From an uncultured Lachnospiraceae bacterium (GTDB lineage: Bacteria > Bacillota > Clostridia > Lachnospirales > Lachnospiraceae): a stretch of DNA of 64,000 nucleotides. Within the stretch, counting starts at the first letter, position 1. The number at the start of each line of letters is the position of its first letter. Below the pieces are notes generated by a model. The model was given only the letters and a program-made list of their open reading frames with translations. It made no database searches and had not been told where the DNA came from. The stretch is from positions 1-64,000 of the forward strand of contig CAJTLB010000013.1 of the NCBI GenBank assembly GCA_910577045.1, written 5' to 3'. The position numbers were made by a program, and so were the translations under genes. Below, one piece after another: positions 34,080 to 43,061 of the stretch.

Positions 34080-35675
34080 CTATTTTTTATTCGCAGGTTC
34101 AATATTAATAGATTTTCCTTTTATCTTTGCATTTTGCATTGCCTTTAAAACTTCCTTGGCATACTCTCTAGGTACCTCCACGAAGGTATATTTATCGTAC
34201 ATATCAATAGATCCTACTAACTTTCCTGGCATTCCAGATTCTCCTGCAACTGCCCCTAAAATATCGCCTGGCCTTACATTTTGTCTTTTTCCAATATTGA
34301 CAAATAAACGGACCATGCCTTCCTCTGCACCTGTATCGCCAAAATCACCATATGCCGGCCTTTCTATATCCTCTTGGCTATCATTGCCACCCATTGCCAT
34401 TTTAAGGAACGCAGCTGCCATATCAAGCGCTGTAAAATCTTCGTCATTTAAACGTTTCTCTACTAGCCTCATCGTTGCTGATAAATCTTCCTCTAAAATC
34501 ATATTCTTAACCTTTTCCATAACCTTATCCACCTTCGTATTGGTTACATCATTTAAAGATGGGATAGGTTGAAGCATAATTTTAGTCTTACAATAATTCT
34601 GAATCTCCCTTAATTTATAAACTTCCCTCCCTATTACAAATGAAAATGCACGCCCTGTCCTACCTGCACGCCCTGTCCTGCCAATCCGGTGTACATAGTA
34701 TTCATCATCCTGTGGTAAATCATAATTAAATACTGCCTCCACATCATCCACATCAATCCCTCTTGCTGCAACATCTGTTGCCACTAAAATATCCGTTTTT
34801 CCATTACGGAACCCATTCATAACTCTATCACGCTGAGATTGTTTTAAATCTCCATGGAGCCCTTCTGCAAAATATCCTCGGTTTTGAAGTGCCAGTGTCA
34901 ATTCATCTACCTGCCGTTTTGTATTACAAAATATTAAAGAAAGTTTTGGGGCATAAATATCCAATAAACGGCATAATACTTCTTCTTTATTTTTTGGTTT
35001 TACTTCATAATAATATTGTTCAATCTTAGGGACTGTCAGTTCCTTTTTAACTACCTTTACCATTTGTGCATTTTTTTGGTACTGGCGGGTAATATCTAAA
35101 ATAGGTTTTGGCATAGTAGCCGAAAACATAATTGTCTGCCGTTCTTCTGGCACTTGGCTTAAAATCATTTCAATATCTTCCCTAAAACCCATATTTAACA
35201 TTTCATCAGCCTCATCTAAAATTACTGTATGAATATGGTCAAATTTTACTGTTTTCCTTCTCATATGATCCATAACCCGCCCCGGTGTCCCAATAATAAT
35301 TTGCGTCCCTACTTTAAGAGAACGAATTTGTTTTACAATATCCTGCCCGCCATAAATTGGCAATACTTTAATACCGTGCATATATTTTGCTAAGTTCCTA
35401 ATTTCATCCGCTACTTGGATAGCAAGTTCCCTTGTAGGACATAACACAATGGCCTGTAGTTTTTTTGATTTTGCATCTATTTTCTGAAGAAGCGGTATCC
35501 CAAACGCCGCTGTTTTACCTGTACCCGTCTGTGCCTGGCCTACTACATCCCCGCCCATCAATTCAATAGGGATCGCTTTCGCCTGAATAGGGGTAGCTTC
35601 TTCAAATCCCATATCTGTAATTGCTTTCAATATTGCCCCTGAAATATTCAAATCCTCAAACTTAACTGTCTCCAT
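34080..35675 (-). CDS. DEAD-box RNA helicase with DbpA RNA-binding domain
   Basis: ATP-dependent RNA helicase, 531 residues. RecA-like domain 1 has the Q motif ATPIQAKAIP, AQTGTGKT, DEAD and SAT; domain 2 has HRIGRTGRAGRTG. The C-terminus (about 455-531; VRLFVNIGKRQNVRPGDILG) is a DbpA-type RRM. It is close to CshA/DeaD, used in ribosome assembly and cold adaptation. The start at METVKFEDL has GGAGG nine bases upstream. The frame also reads through the leader from an ATG at 35771, across the terminator hairpin. Confidence 0.94.
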   Translation of the reverse strand: METVKFEDLNISGAILKAITDMGFEEATPIQAKAIPIELMGGDVVGQAQTGTGKTAAFGIPLLQKIDAKSKKLQAIVLCPTRELAIQVADEIRNLAKYMHGIKVLPIYGGQDIVKQIRSLKVGTQIIIGTPGRVMDHMRRKTVKFDHIHTVILDEADEMLNMGFREDIEMILSQVPEERQTIMFSATMPKPILDITRQYQKNAQMVKVVKKELTVPKIEQYYYEVKPKNKEEVLCRLLDIYAPKLSLIFCNTKRQVDELTLALQNRGYFAEGLHGDLKQSQRDRVMNGFRNGKTDILVATDVAARGIDVDDVEAVFNYDLPQDDEYYVHRIGRTGRAGRTGRAFSFVIGREVYKLREIQNYCKTKIMLQPIPSLNDVTNTKVDKVMEKVKNMILEEDLSATMRLVEKRLNDEDFTALDMAAAFLKMAMGGNDSQEDIERPAYGDFGDTGAEEGMVRLFVNIGKRQNVRPGDILGAVAGESGMPGKLVGSIDMYDKYTFVEVPREYAKEVLKAMQNAKIKGKSINIEPANKK

Positions 35676-35720
35676 TTTTATGTCCTCCATCCTTTTTATA
35701 GTCAACTTGCCTTTAAGCCT

Positions 35721-35749
35721 AAAAAAGCGCTCCTCCGTAGGAAGAGCGC
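35721..35749 (-). terminator. Terminator hairpin in helicase leader (candidate attenuator)
   Basis: On the minus strand GCGCTC (35744-35749) and GCGCTC-complement (35727-35732) form an 11-bp stem with one mismatch and a tight loop, followed by six T (35721-35726). It lies about 50 bases upstream of the helicase start codon, not at a gene end, so it should stop transcription before the gene unless it is bypassed. Confidence 0.8.
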
Positions 35750-35851
35750 AAATGAAATTATATTTAATCATATCTGTACATAAACACTACAATTTTTATC
35801 ATAACAGATTACAATGGATTCGTCAACTATATTCTCACCATTTTGTATTTG

Positions 35852-36127
35852 CTATTCTGCCTCATTATTCTCTAATAAGGCTTGTTCATAACCCTTCAGG
35901 ATCATACTCTGAATCTTATCTCTGGTATCAGAATTCAATGGATGTGCAATATCACGATATTCCCCATCGGAAGATTTTCGGCTTGGCATTGCAATAAACA
36001 AGCCTTTCTCTCCCTCAATCACTTTTATGTCATGCACCACAAACTCGTTATCCAGAGTTATGGATACTACGGCCTTCATTTTTCCTTCTTTTGTTACTTT
36101 CCTAACCCTCACATCTGTAATTTGCAT
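35852..36127 (-). CDS. spoVG: SpoVG regulator
   Basis: The 91 residues match SpoVG throughout: MQITDVRVRKVTKEGKMKAV, then LDNEFVVHDIKVIEG and the basic DNA/RNA-binding patch MPSRKSSDGEYRDIAHPLN. SpoVG is a small nucleic-acid-binding regulator found in nearly all Firmicutes, including non-sporulating ones, so it does not by itself show sporulation. It follows the helicase leader and precedes (by 46 bases downstream of glgD on the same strand) the glycogen genes. Confidence 0.96.
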   Translation of the reverse strand: MQITDVRVRKVTKEGKMKAVVSITLDNEFVVHDIKVIEGEKGLFIAMPSRKSSDGEYRDIAHPLNSDTRDKIQSMILKGYEQALLENNEAE

Positions 36128-36173
36128 TTCACCAATTTCCTTCCACTGCTTTAATTTCTATGCAGTTTGTATC

Positions 36174-37295
36174 TTATAATACATACCTTTCATTCATTTC
36201 TACTACAATCTTTGGATTGCCAAGTTCACCAATATGCGTGGTATTTGCACGAATGGTGTCACGGCTTTCTACAATACAATTTTCAATATATGTGTTATCT
36301 CCAATATATACATCATTCAAAATAATAGAATTCTTTATTACACAATTATTTCCAACATATGTTTTCTTAAACAAAATGGAATTTTCAACCTTACCATTAA
36401 TAATACATCCACTAGAAACTAAACTATTTTTTACTTCTGCCCCTGGATTATATTTAGCTGGTGGCAAATCCTCTACTTTAGAATATACCTCTGGGAACTC
36501 TTTAAAGAAATAATCCCTTACTTCTTTCTTTAAGAAATCCATATTTGTCTGATAATAAGAATCTACGGTAGAAATACTTCTCCAATAGGTTTCCAAGTCA
36601 TATGCGTAAATACGCTTTAAGTTCTTATAACGGATAATGACATCTCTTACAAAATCATGCCTATTTTCTTGTGCACAACGCTCAATTAACTCGATAAGCT
36701 GCCTTCTTCTAATTACGTAAATCCCAGTAGAGACTTTTCCATATGTTGCAACAACAGGTTTTTCTTCGAAATCAACGATCCTTCCATCTACATCTGTCTT
36801 TACTGTACCAAAACGGCATGGATCATCCCCTTCTGGCACTTTTGTTGTAACAACTGTAATATCTGCCTTTTTCTCAATATGGTACTCTAAAACTTTATTA
36901 TAATCCAATTTATAAACACCATCGCCTGCTGCAATTACTACATAAGGCTCATGGCTATTCTTAAGGAAATTCAAATTTTGGTAGATAGAATCTGCTGTCC
37001 CACGATACCAGAAATTATTGTCATTTGTTATGGTAGGCGTAAATACATATAATCCTCCCTGCTTTCTACCAAAATTCCACCATTTAGAAGAATTCAAATG
37101 TTCATTCAAGGATTTTGCATTATATTGTGTAAAAACTGCTACCTTCTGAATATGAGAATTTGTCATATTGCTTAGTGCAAAATCAACACTTCGGTAACTT
37201 CCTGCTACCGGCATCGCTGCAATTGCACGCTTATTGGATAATTCCCTCATCCGGTTGCTATTACCGCCTGCTAAAATAATACCAATGGCCCTCAT
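36174..37295 (-). CDS. glgD: GlgD subunit of glucose-1-phosphate adenylyltransferase
   Basis: Non-catalytic or regulatory partner of GlgC in Firmicute glycogen synthesis. The 373 residues have the nucleotidyltransferase domain (MRAIGIILAGGNSNRM, then FWYRGTADSIYQNL) and the left-handed beta-helix C-terminus with hexapeptide repeats (CIINGKVENSILFKKTYVGN). Compared with GlgC, the N-terminal glycine-rich loop is altered (LAGGNSNRMRELSNKRA), as is usual for GlgD. Its ATG overlaps the end of glgC by four bases. Confidence 0.95.
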   Translation of the reverse strand: MRAIGIILAGGNSNRMRELSNKRAIAAMPVAGSYRSVDFALSNMTNSHIQKVAVFTQYNAKSLNEHLNSSKWWNFGRKQGGLYVFTPTITNDNNFWYRGTADSIYQNLNFLKNSHEPYVVIAAGDGVYKLDYNKVLEYHIEKKADITVVTTKVPEGDDPCRFGTVKTDVDGRIVDFEEKPVVATYGKVSTGIYVIRRRQLIELIERCAQENRHDFVRDVIIRYKNLKRIYAYDLETYWRSISTVDSYYQTNMDFLKKEVRDYFFKEFPEVYSKVEDLPPAKYNPGAEVKNSLVSSGCIINGKVENSILFKKTYVGNNCVIKNSIILNDVYIGDNTYIENCIVESRDTIRANTTHIGELGNPKIVVEMNERYVL

Positions 37296-38566
37296 CGTAT
37301 GTCACCTGCCTTAATAATATATTCGCCGCTTGCCAAGCTGCCCCCCGGATAATCCTCCGTTTTTGTCACACCCGAAATAGCTACGTTTTTGCCTATCTTT
37401 ACATTAGAAGGAATACAAGAATTTTCACCAATTGTCACCAAGTCAAATGCGTATACCTTTTTATCTAGGTTACTTTCTGCATATTCTCCTATTCCTGTCT
37501 CTACATCTGAACCAATTTCTACATTCTCTGCGATAATTGTTTTATTGATTTTCGATCCTGCGCCAATTACACTTCCTTGCATAATAATAGAATCACGGAC
37601 TACTGCACCTTTGCCAATTACAACACCACAGCCTATTACAGAATTAATAACTTCCCCATATATCTCGGAGCCCTCTCCAATTATACTTCTTTCAATCCTT
37701 GCTTCAGGTGAAATATATTGTGGAGGCAGTGTATCACTCTTTGTATAAATTCTCCAAAATTCTTCATAAAGATTAAATATAGGAATAATATCAATTAATT
37801 CCATATTTGCTTCCCAATAAGATCCAAGAGTCCCTACATCTTTCCAATATCCATTATATTCATATGCAAAAATACGTTTTCCTTCATTAAAACAATGAGG
37901 AATAATATGCTTCCCAAAGTCACATGCACTTTGTTCAGAAAGCTCAATTAATGCTTCCCTTAATACCTTCCAGCTAAAGATATAAATACCCATAGAAGCT
38001 AAGTTACTCTTTGGGTTTGCTGGTTTCTCCTCAAACTCTACAATACGGTTTGTCTCATCTGTTACCACAATCCCAAAACGGCTTGCTTCTTCAATTGGCA
38101 CTGGCATTGCTGCAATTGTTACATCTGCATTATTTGCCTTATGGTAGTCTAACATCACTTCATAATCCATCTTATAAATATGATCTCCTGACAGGATCAA
38201 CACATAGTCTGGATTATATGTCTCCATATAATTCAGGTTTTGATAAATCGCATTAGCTGTACCTGTATACCATTCACTATTGCCATTTTTCTCATAAGGC
38301 GGAAGTACCGTAACACCACCAACATTCCTATCTAAATCCCACGGTATACCAATCCCTATATGTGTATTAAGTCTTAACGGCTGATATTGTGTCAATACAC
38401 CAACCGTATCCACGCCTGAGTTAATGCAGTTACTCAGTGGGAAGTCAATGATACGGTATTTTCCGCCGAAGGCTACTGCAGGCTTTGCAACCTTAGCCGT
38501 AAGCACACCTAACCGGCTGCCCTGCCCACCCGCTAAAAGCATGGCAATCATTTCTTTTTTAATCAC
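37292..38566 (-). CDS. glgC: Glucose-1-phosphate adenylyltransferase
   Basis: Makes ADP-glucose for glycogen. The 424 residues carry the pyrophosphorylase loop LLAGGQGSRLGVLT, AKPAVAFGGKYRIIDFPLSN, WYTGTANAIYQN and the C-terminal beta-helix. It starts with GTG, with GAGGTGA four bases upstream. It is first in a glgC-glgD operon with a good promoter. No glycogen synthase or branching enzyme gene is in the window. Confidence 0.96.
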   Translation of the reverse strand: MIKKEMIAMLLAGGQGSRLGVLTAKVAKPAVAFGGKYRIIDFPLSNCINSGVDTVGVLTQYQPLRLNTHIGIGIPWDLDRNVGGVTVLPPYEKNGNSEWYTGTANAIYQNLNYMETYNPDYVLILSGDHIYKMDYEVMLDYHKANNADVTIAAMPVPIEEASRFGIVVTDETNRIVEFEEKPANPKSNLASMGIYIFSWKVLREALIELSEQSACDFGKHIIPHCFNEGKRIFAYEYNGYWKDVGTLGSYWEANMELIDIIPIFNLYEEFWRIYTKSDTLPPQYISPEARIERSIIGEGSEIYGEVINSVIGCGVVIGKGAVVRDSIIMQGSVIGAGSKINKTIIAENVEIGSDVETGIGEYAESNLDKKVYAFDLVTIGENSCIPSNVKIGKNVAISGVTKTEDYPGGSLASGEYIIKAGDIR

Positions 38567-38567
38567 G

Positions 38568-38897
38568 CTATCACCTCTTGTTGTAATTTTCTAATATGCA
38601 TATTATACCACAACTTAACCATTTAGTGAACCGATTTTCTGAAATTTGTTAATTCTTTTTTTACATTTTCCGTCAATCCATTGTGCTTTTTTTATAATTT
38701 GTATATATTATTCCTATATTTTTGTATAGTATGCACAAATTTTTCGTTTTATACTCTATTTTCGACATTATAGAACTAAAACCCCACCAAAAAGCTAATT
38801 GTCCACTAAAATCTCTTGCATAATACTAGGAATTATTTCTTATATATGATACAATAGAAAGTAAAATATTTATAGAATTAAAGGAGTCTTATCAATT
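38568..38897. other. Divergent intergenic region
   Basis: About 330 AT-rich bases between glgC (minus) and a chemoreceptor gene (plus). It holds the glgC promoter near its left end. A plus-strand promoter near 38841-38855 (TATATATGATACAAT) is possible but has no clear -35. No coding frame or stable hairpin is evident. Confidence 0.5.
38602..38630 (-). promoter_or_regulatory. glgC promoter
   Basis: On the minus strand TTCACT (38625-38630) is 17 bases from a perfect TATAAT (38602-38607), 35 bases before the glgC start. Confidence 0.65.
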
Positions 38898-40859
38898 ATG
38901 CAAAAGCTTAAGAAAATCAAAGGAAAAATTATTTCCTATGTTATGTGCGTTGCTATTTTGCTAACAATCTTGGTAACAGCCATTATGGCTTTTGGCACCA
39001 TCCGTTCCACAAATTCTGTTTTATTAGACAATATGCAAATAACCGCCAGAATCGCTTCTCAAAGCATTAGTTCTAATTTGCATCTTCTTACAGAACGGAT
39101 GTACAATCTATCTATTGAACCAATTTTCTTAAATCCATCCAAAAACAATGCAGAAAAAGAAAATCGTCTCACTGAAGCAAAGCTTCAAATTGAGTTTGTA
39201 TGGTTATCTGCCTATGATTTATCAGGGCAGAAACTCTACGGAGATACTATTGCGCCTTCCTCTATTTCTGATACTCAATATTATTCTTATCTTACCCAAA
39301 CTGGCAGTATTGTAATTGGGGAACCTTATTATGACAACAATACTTTACAACTTTGTGTTGGAGCACCCATAAAGGAGAATAATGAAATTGTCGGATATCT
39401 AATTGGAAGTTATAAATATGACTTATTAAATGATGTATTGAGCATGTTAATCCTTGGAAATACAGGTAGTGCTAGTATTTTAAACCAAAATGGAAAAATT
39501 ATTGGCGACCGCAACCTAGATATGATTGCTAAGGAACAAACCATTTATTCCTTATATCCTGATAACAATGAATACATCTATAAAAAAATGCTTTCCTTCC
39601 AAACAGGTTCTTCTATTATAAAACTTAATAATAGAAACTACTATATAGGGTATGCACCTATTCCCGGCACTAACTGGGTATTATTTATCCATGCCCCACA
39701 AAAAGAATTTATGGATACCGTATATTTTTCTATTGTACTATCCATAGTATTAGCTCTTCTTTTATTAATTATTGCTGCTGCCATTATTGTCCCTCTTGCC
39801 AACAAAATTTCCTCTTCTCTATCCTTAGCAACTAGACGTTTACAAGAATTGGCTAATGGTGATTTAACCACAGAGGTAATCCAGTCAAAAGCAAATGATG
39901 AAACTACCATTTTAACCTCTGCTTTGTCCAAAACGATTACTAGCTTAAATAATTATATCCATAGTATTGAAACCTGTTTAGGCGCATTATCATCTGGGGA
40001 CTATACTATCCATGTCCCAGATGATTTCCATGGAGATTTCGTTTCTATCCAAAGTTCTTTGTCCAATATTACGGAATCCCTAAACCATACCATGTTACAA
40101 GTAAACCACTCTTCAAAAGAAGTAAACAAAAACTCTATTGATGTATCTAGTTACGCAAAAAAACTCTACAATGGCGCCCTCCATCAAGAAGCCTTGCTTC
40201 ATGAGTTAAATGAAAATATGGCAAGTATGACAGCTTCTATTGAAGAAAATAAAGATAATGTATCCCATATTGAAACTTGTTCTAAAAATGCTAGTGAAAA
40301 AGCCAACCTTGGGAATAATTATATGAATAGTATGCTCCAAACTATGGAACAAATTTATTCTGCCGTACAAGAAATTTCAAAGATCAGCTTAATGATTGAA
40401 TCGATTTCCAGAAAAACTCACCTTTTATCTTTAAATGCTTCTATTGAAGCTGCTAGTGCAGGAGAATTTGGAAAAGGTTTTGCCGTAGTGGCATCAGAAA
40501 TTGGTATTTTATCTGGGCAGACTTCAGATGCCTTACAGCAATCTGGGGATATTATTAAAAGTTCTTCCGATATTATTCAAAAAGGGTTAGAAATAGCACA
40601 GCAAACAGCCAACGCATTTTCAGAAATCCAAAACGTTACCGAACAATATTTCGAGCTTTCTACTAAATTATCTAATACCGTAAAAACACAGACTACCACA
40701 GTAGAAGGTGTAAATAACCAGCTTTCTTCTTTACAAACCATAGCTGATGAAAATAGAGATTTAGCAGAAAAAACAGATAAAATGGCAGATAGTTTCCTTA
40801 CTCAGTCAAAAAACTTAAAAGACTTTGTAGAAAAAGTTAAAATTAAGGATTATCAATAG
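38898..40859 (+). CDS. Methyl-accepting chemotaxis protein with altered hairpin tip
   Basis: Chemoreceptor-like protein, 653 residues. Membrane segment 1 is at about 13-35, a large extracellular Cache-type sensor at about 36-275, membrane segment 2 at about 277-303, HAMP to about 355, then a signalling coiled coil. The tip reads ISRKTHLLSLNASIEAASAG, whereas most receptors have QTNLL and EAARAG; the arginine of the trimer-contact region is serine here. AAGGAG precedes the ATG. A lipoprotein gene follows after 12 bases, so the two probably work together. Confidence 0.92.
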   Translation: MQKLKKIKGKIISYVMCVAILLTILVTAIMAFGTIRSTNSVLLDNMQITARIASQSISSNLHLLTERMYNLSIEPIFLNPSKNNAEKENRLTEAKLQIEFVWLSAYDLSGQKLYGDTIAPSSISDTQYYSYLTQTGSIVIGEPYYDNNTLQLCVGAPIKENNEIVGYLIGSYKYDLLNDVLSMLILGNTGSASILNQNGKIIGDRNLDMIAKEQTIYSLYPDNNEYIYKKMLSFQTGSSIIKLNNRNYYIGYAPIPGTNWVLFIHAPQKEFMDTVYFSIVLSIVLALLLLIIAAAIIVPLANKISSSLSLATRRLQELANGDLTTEVIQSKANDETTILTSALSKTITSLNNYIHSIETCLGALSSGDYTIHVPDDFHGDFVSIQSSLSNITESLNHTMLQVNHSSKEVNKNSIDVSSYAKKLYNGALHQEALLHELNENMASMTASIEENKDNVSHIETCSKNASEKANLGNNYMNSMLQTMEQIYSAVQEISKISLMIESISRKTHLLSLNASIEAASAGEFGKGFAVVASEIGILSGQTSDALQQSGDIIKSSSDIIQKGLEIAQQTANAFSEIQNVTEQYFELSTKLSNTVKTQTTTVEGVNNQLSSLQTIADENRDLAEKTDKMADSFLTQSKNLKDFVEKVKIKDYQ

Positions 40860-40871
40860 GGGGATTATATT

Positions 40872-41300
40872 ATGAAAAGAAAATTTTTAATTATTTTAGC
40901 TTGTTTTGTCCTTCTTTTAACTGGATGTAGCCATAACCCTGGCATGAAAGATGGTTTTTATACAGCAGAAATGTCTGGATATTCCCACGGTTGGAAGGAA
41001 TATTTATGTATTATGGTAAAAAATAATACGATTGTTTATGCTGAATTTAATGCAAAAGATCCGAGTGGGTATATTAAGGCATGGGATAATGCTTATATGC
41101 AAAATATGTATACTGAATCAGGCACTTACCCAAATCAATATACTAGAACCTATGTAGCACAACTAATTGAAACACAGAATCCAGACAATGTAGATGCCAT
41201 AAGTGGGGCATCTCATTCTGGCAATAATTTTTTTAAACTATCTAGGGCAGTTATAGACCAAGCAACAAAAGGAGATTCTACAATAGTAGTTATAGAATAA
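40872..41300 (+). CDS. FMN-binding-domain lipoprotein
   Basis: The 142 residues begin with a lipoprotein signal, MKRKFLIILACFVLLLTGCS, giving a lipid-anchored Cys19. The mature part resembles the FMN_bind domain: DGFYTAEMSGYSHGWKEYL, IVYAEFNAKDPSGY and the flavinylation-like segment DAISGASHSGNNF. ApbE attaches FMN to a Thr or Ser in a Dxx(S/T)GA(T/S) motif, so covalent flavin is possible. Relatives include PplA-type lipoproteins linked to extracellular electron transfer and peptide signalling. It is coupled to the chemoreceptor gene 12 bases upstream. Confidence 0.8.
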   Translation: MKRKFLIILACFVLLLTGCSHNPGMKDGFYTAEMSGYSHGWKEYLCIMVKNNTIVYAEFNAKDPSGYIKAWDNAYMQNMYTESGTYPNQYTRTYVAQLIETQNPDNVDAISGASHSGNNFFKLSRAVIDQATKGDSTIVVIE

Positions 41301-41389
41301 TAGTTTTGCCTAGTAGCATTAAAAATCTTATTTGCATAACTTATTAAAAGCAGGATATTTTCTTTCTTGCATAGAAACGGAGGATACCT

Positions 41390-42772
41390 ATGTATCGAAT
41401 TAATTTTGAAGAACCTGTCCACGCCCACTTTATTGGTATTGGTGGCATAAGTATGAGTGGGCTTGCAGAAATCTTATTAAAAGAAGGCTTTGCTATTTCT
41501 GGGTCTGATTATCAAGAGTCTGCCCTAACACAACATTTAGCCAATTTAGGTGCTAAAATCTATTATGGGCAAAAAGCAGAAAACTTACAGGAAGAAATTC
41601 CTGCTTTTGTCGTATATACTGCTGCCGTAAAAGAAGATAATCCCGAATACCAAGAAGCCATAAAGCAAAACTTGCCTTTGCTTTCGCGTGCCGATCTATT
41701 AGGGCAGCTTATGGCAAATTACCCAATTTCTACTGGCATTGCAGGCACACACGGGAAAACCACAACTACATCTATGCTTTCCGAAATTCTTTTAGATTGT
41801 GGTAAAAACCCTACTATATCCGTAGGGGGAATAATGAAACGCATCCATGGCAATACTTATGTAGGGGATTCGCCCTATTTTATTACAGAAGCCTGTGAAT
41901 ACACAAATACCTTTTTTTCTTTATACCCAACCTATGGCATTATCCTAAATATAGCAGAGGATCATATGGATTTCTTTAAAGATATCCATGATATCCGCCA
42001 CTCTTTCCGCATTTATGCGGAACATATAAAGCCAAATGGATCGTTAATTATTAACGGGGCCATACCAAAACTTTCCTACCTTACAGAAAATCTGACATGT
42101 AATGTTATTACTTTTGGTTTAAGCCCAGAGTACGATTATTATGCTACCAATATCCAATATGACAATTTTGGCTGCCCAAGTTATGACCTTTGTATCCAAG
42201 GGCTGCCAGCTACCCGCATTACACTTAAAGTTACTGGCGAACATAATATCTTAAATTCCCTTGCTGCCGCTGCCGCCGCACAAGCAATGGAAATTTCTTT
42301 AGATTCTATCCGTACTGCCCTTGCTTCTTTTGAAGGCACTGACCGCCGTTTCCAAAAGAAGGGAGAAGTGAAAGGATGTACCATAATTGACGACTATGCG
42401 CACCATCCAGACGAAATCCGTGCTACTTTAACCGCTGCCAGAAATTATCCACATAACCATATTTGGTGTATTTTCCAGCCACATACTTACAGCAGGACAA
42501 AAGCCTTTTTAAAGGACTTTGCACAGGCTCTTTCTTTAGCAGATAACATTGTACTAGCAGATATTTACCCTGCCAGGGAAACAGATACCCTTGGTATTAG
42601 TTCCCTCCATATACAAGAAGAACTAAAAGCCCTGGGAAAAGAATCCTACTACTTTTCCACATTCGAAGAGATCAAAAAATTTATTTTAGAAAATTGTATC
42701 AACGGTGATTTGTTGATAACTATGGGGGCCGGAGATATTGTAAATGTTGGCGAATCCCTTCTTTTGCAATAG
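41390..42772 (+). CDS. murC: UDP-N-acetylmuramate-L-alanine ligase
   Basis: Adds the first amino acid of the peptidoglycan stem. The 460 residues have the N-terminal UDP-binding segment FIGIGGISMSGLAEI, the ATP loop GIAGTHGKTTTTSML and the C-terminal DDYAHHPDEIRATL and FQPHTYSRTKAF. Length is standard. CGGAGG lies before the ATG. Its stop codon is followed at once by a hairpin and a cluster of DnaA boxes. Confidence 0.97.
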   Translation: MYRINFEEPVHAHFIGIGGISMSGLAEILLKEGFAISGSDYQESALTQHLANLGAKIYYGQKAENLQEEIPAFVVYTAAVKEDNPEYQEAIKQNLPLLSRADLLGQLMANYPISTGIAGTHGKTTTTSMLSEILLDCGKNPTISVGGIMKRIHGNTYVGDSPYFITEACEYTNTFFSLYPTYGIILNIAEDHMDFFKDIHDIRHSFRIYAEHIKPNGSLIINGAIPKLSYLTENLTCNVITFGLSPEYDYYATNIQYDNFGCPSYDLCIQGLPATRITLKVTGEHNILNSLAAAAAAQAMEISLDSIRTALASFEGTDRRFQKKGEVKGCTIIDDYAHHPDEIRATLTAARNYPHNHIWCIFQPHTYSRTKAFLKDFAQALSLADNIVLADIYPARETDTLGISSLHIQEELKALGKESYYFSTFEEIKKFILENCINGDLLITMGAGDIVNVGESLLLQ

Positions 42773-42962
42773 TTATCCACATTATCCACATATTTATCAA
42801 CATATTATGTTGCCTAAATATGTGGATTTTCTATTTACATAATATTTTTAATTGCTTTTTTTACCTCCATAAAATATCAGCCTTTTTTTAACTTAGCATA
42901 ACAAAACTGTCAACCATTTACATTTTATCCACATTATCCACACTCTTTCCAAGTTATCCACA
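42773..42962 (+). promoter_or_regulatory. DnaA-box cluster
   Basis: Five perfect TTATCCACA boxes, all on the plus strand, are at 42773-42781, 42782-42790, 42925-42933, 42934-42942 and 42954-42962, plus TTATCAACA at 42794-42802 and a weaker inverse box near 42821. Two pairs are spaced exactly nine bases apart. The roughly 85 bases between clusters are very AT-rich. The cluster lies directly upstream of DnaD- and DnaI-like genes. Confidence 0.88.
42784..42830 (+). terminator. AT-rich hairpin after murC (probable terminator)
   Basis: ATCCACATATTTA (42784-42796) pairs with TAAATATGTGGAT (42815-42827), and inside it CAACAT pairs with ATGTTG around a three-base loop, giving about 19 base pairs. 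Four T follow. It overlaps the first DnaA boxes. Confidence 0.65.
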
Positions 42963-42987
42963 CTCTTTTTTAACCAAAAAATCTATA

Positions 42988-43016
42988 TTTCCATTTCTCT
43001 TTTTTTGTGTTATCAT
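42988..43016 (+). promoter_or_regulatory. Promoter of the dnaD-like gene
   Basis: TTTCCA (42988-42993) is 17 bases from TATCAT (43011-43016), with the nearest DnaA box 25 bases upstream of the -35. Confidence 0.5.
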
Positions 43017-43061
43017 AGACATAACCAAAATCCCCAACTTATGAAAAAGGATCGTGAACAT

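Noticed and set aside
42773..42962. Calling the DnaA-box cluster the chromosomal origin
   Set aside because: No dnaA, dnaN, rpmH or recF is nearby; an expression or titration site fits the context better without skew data.
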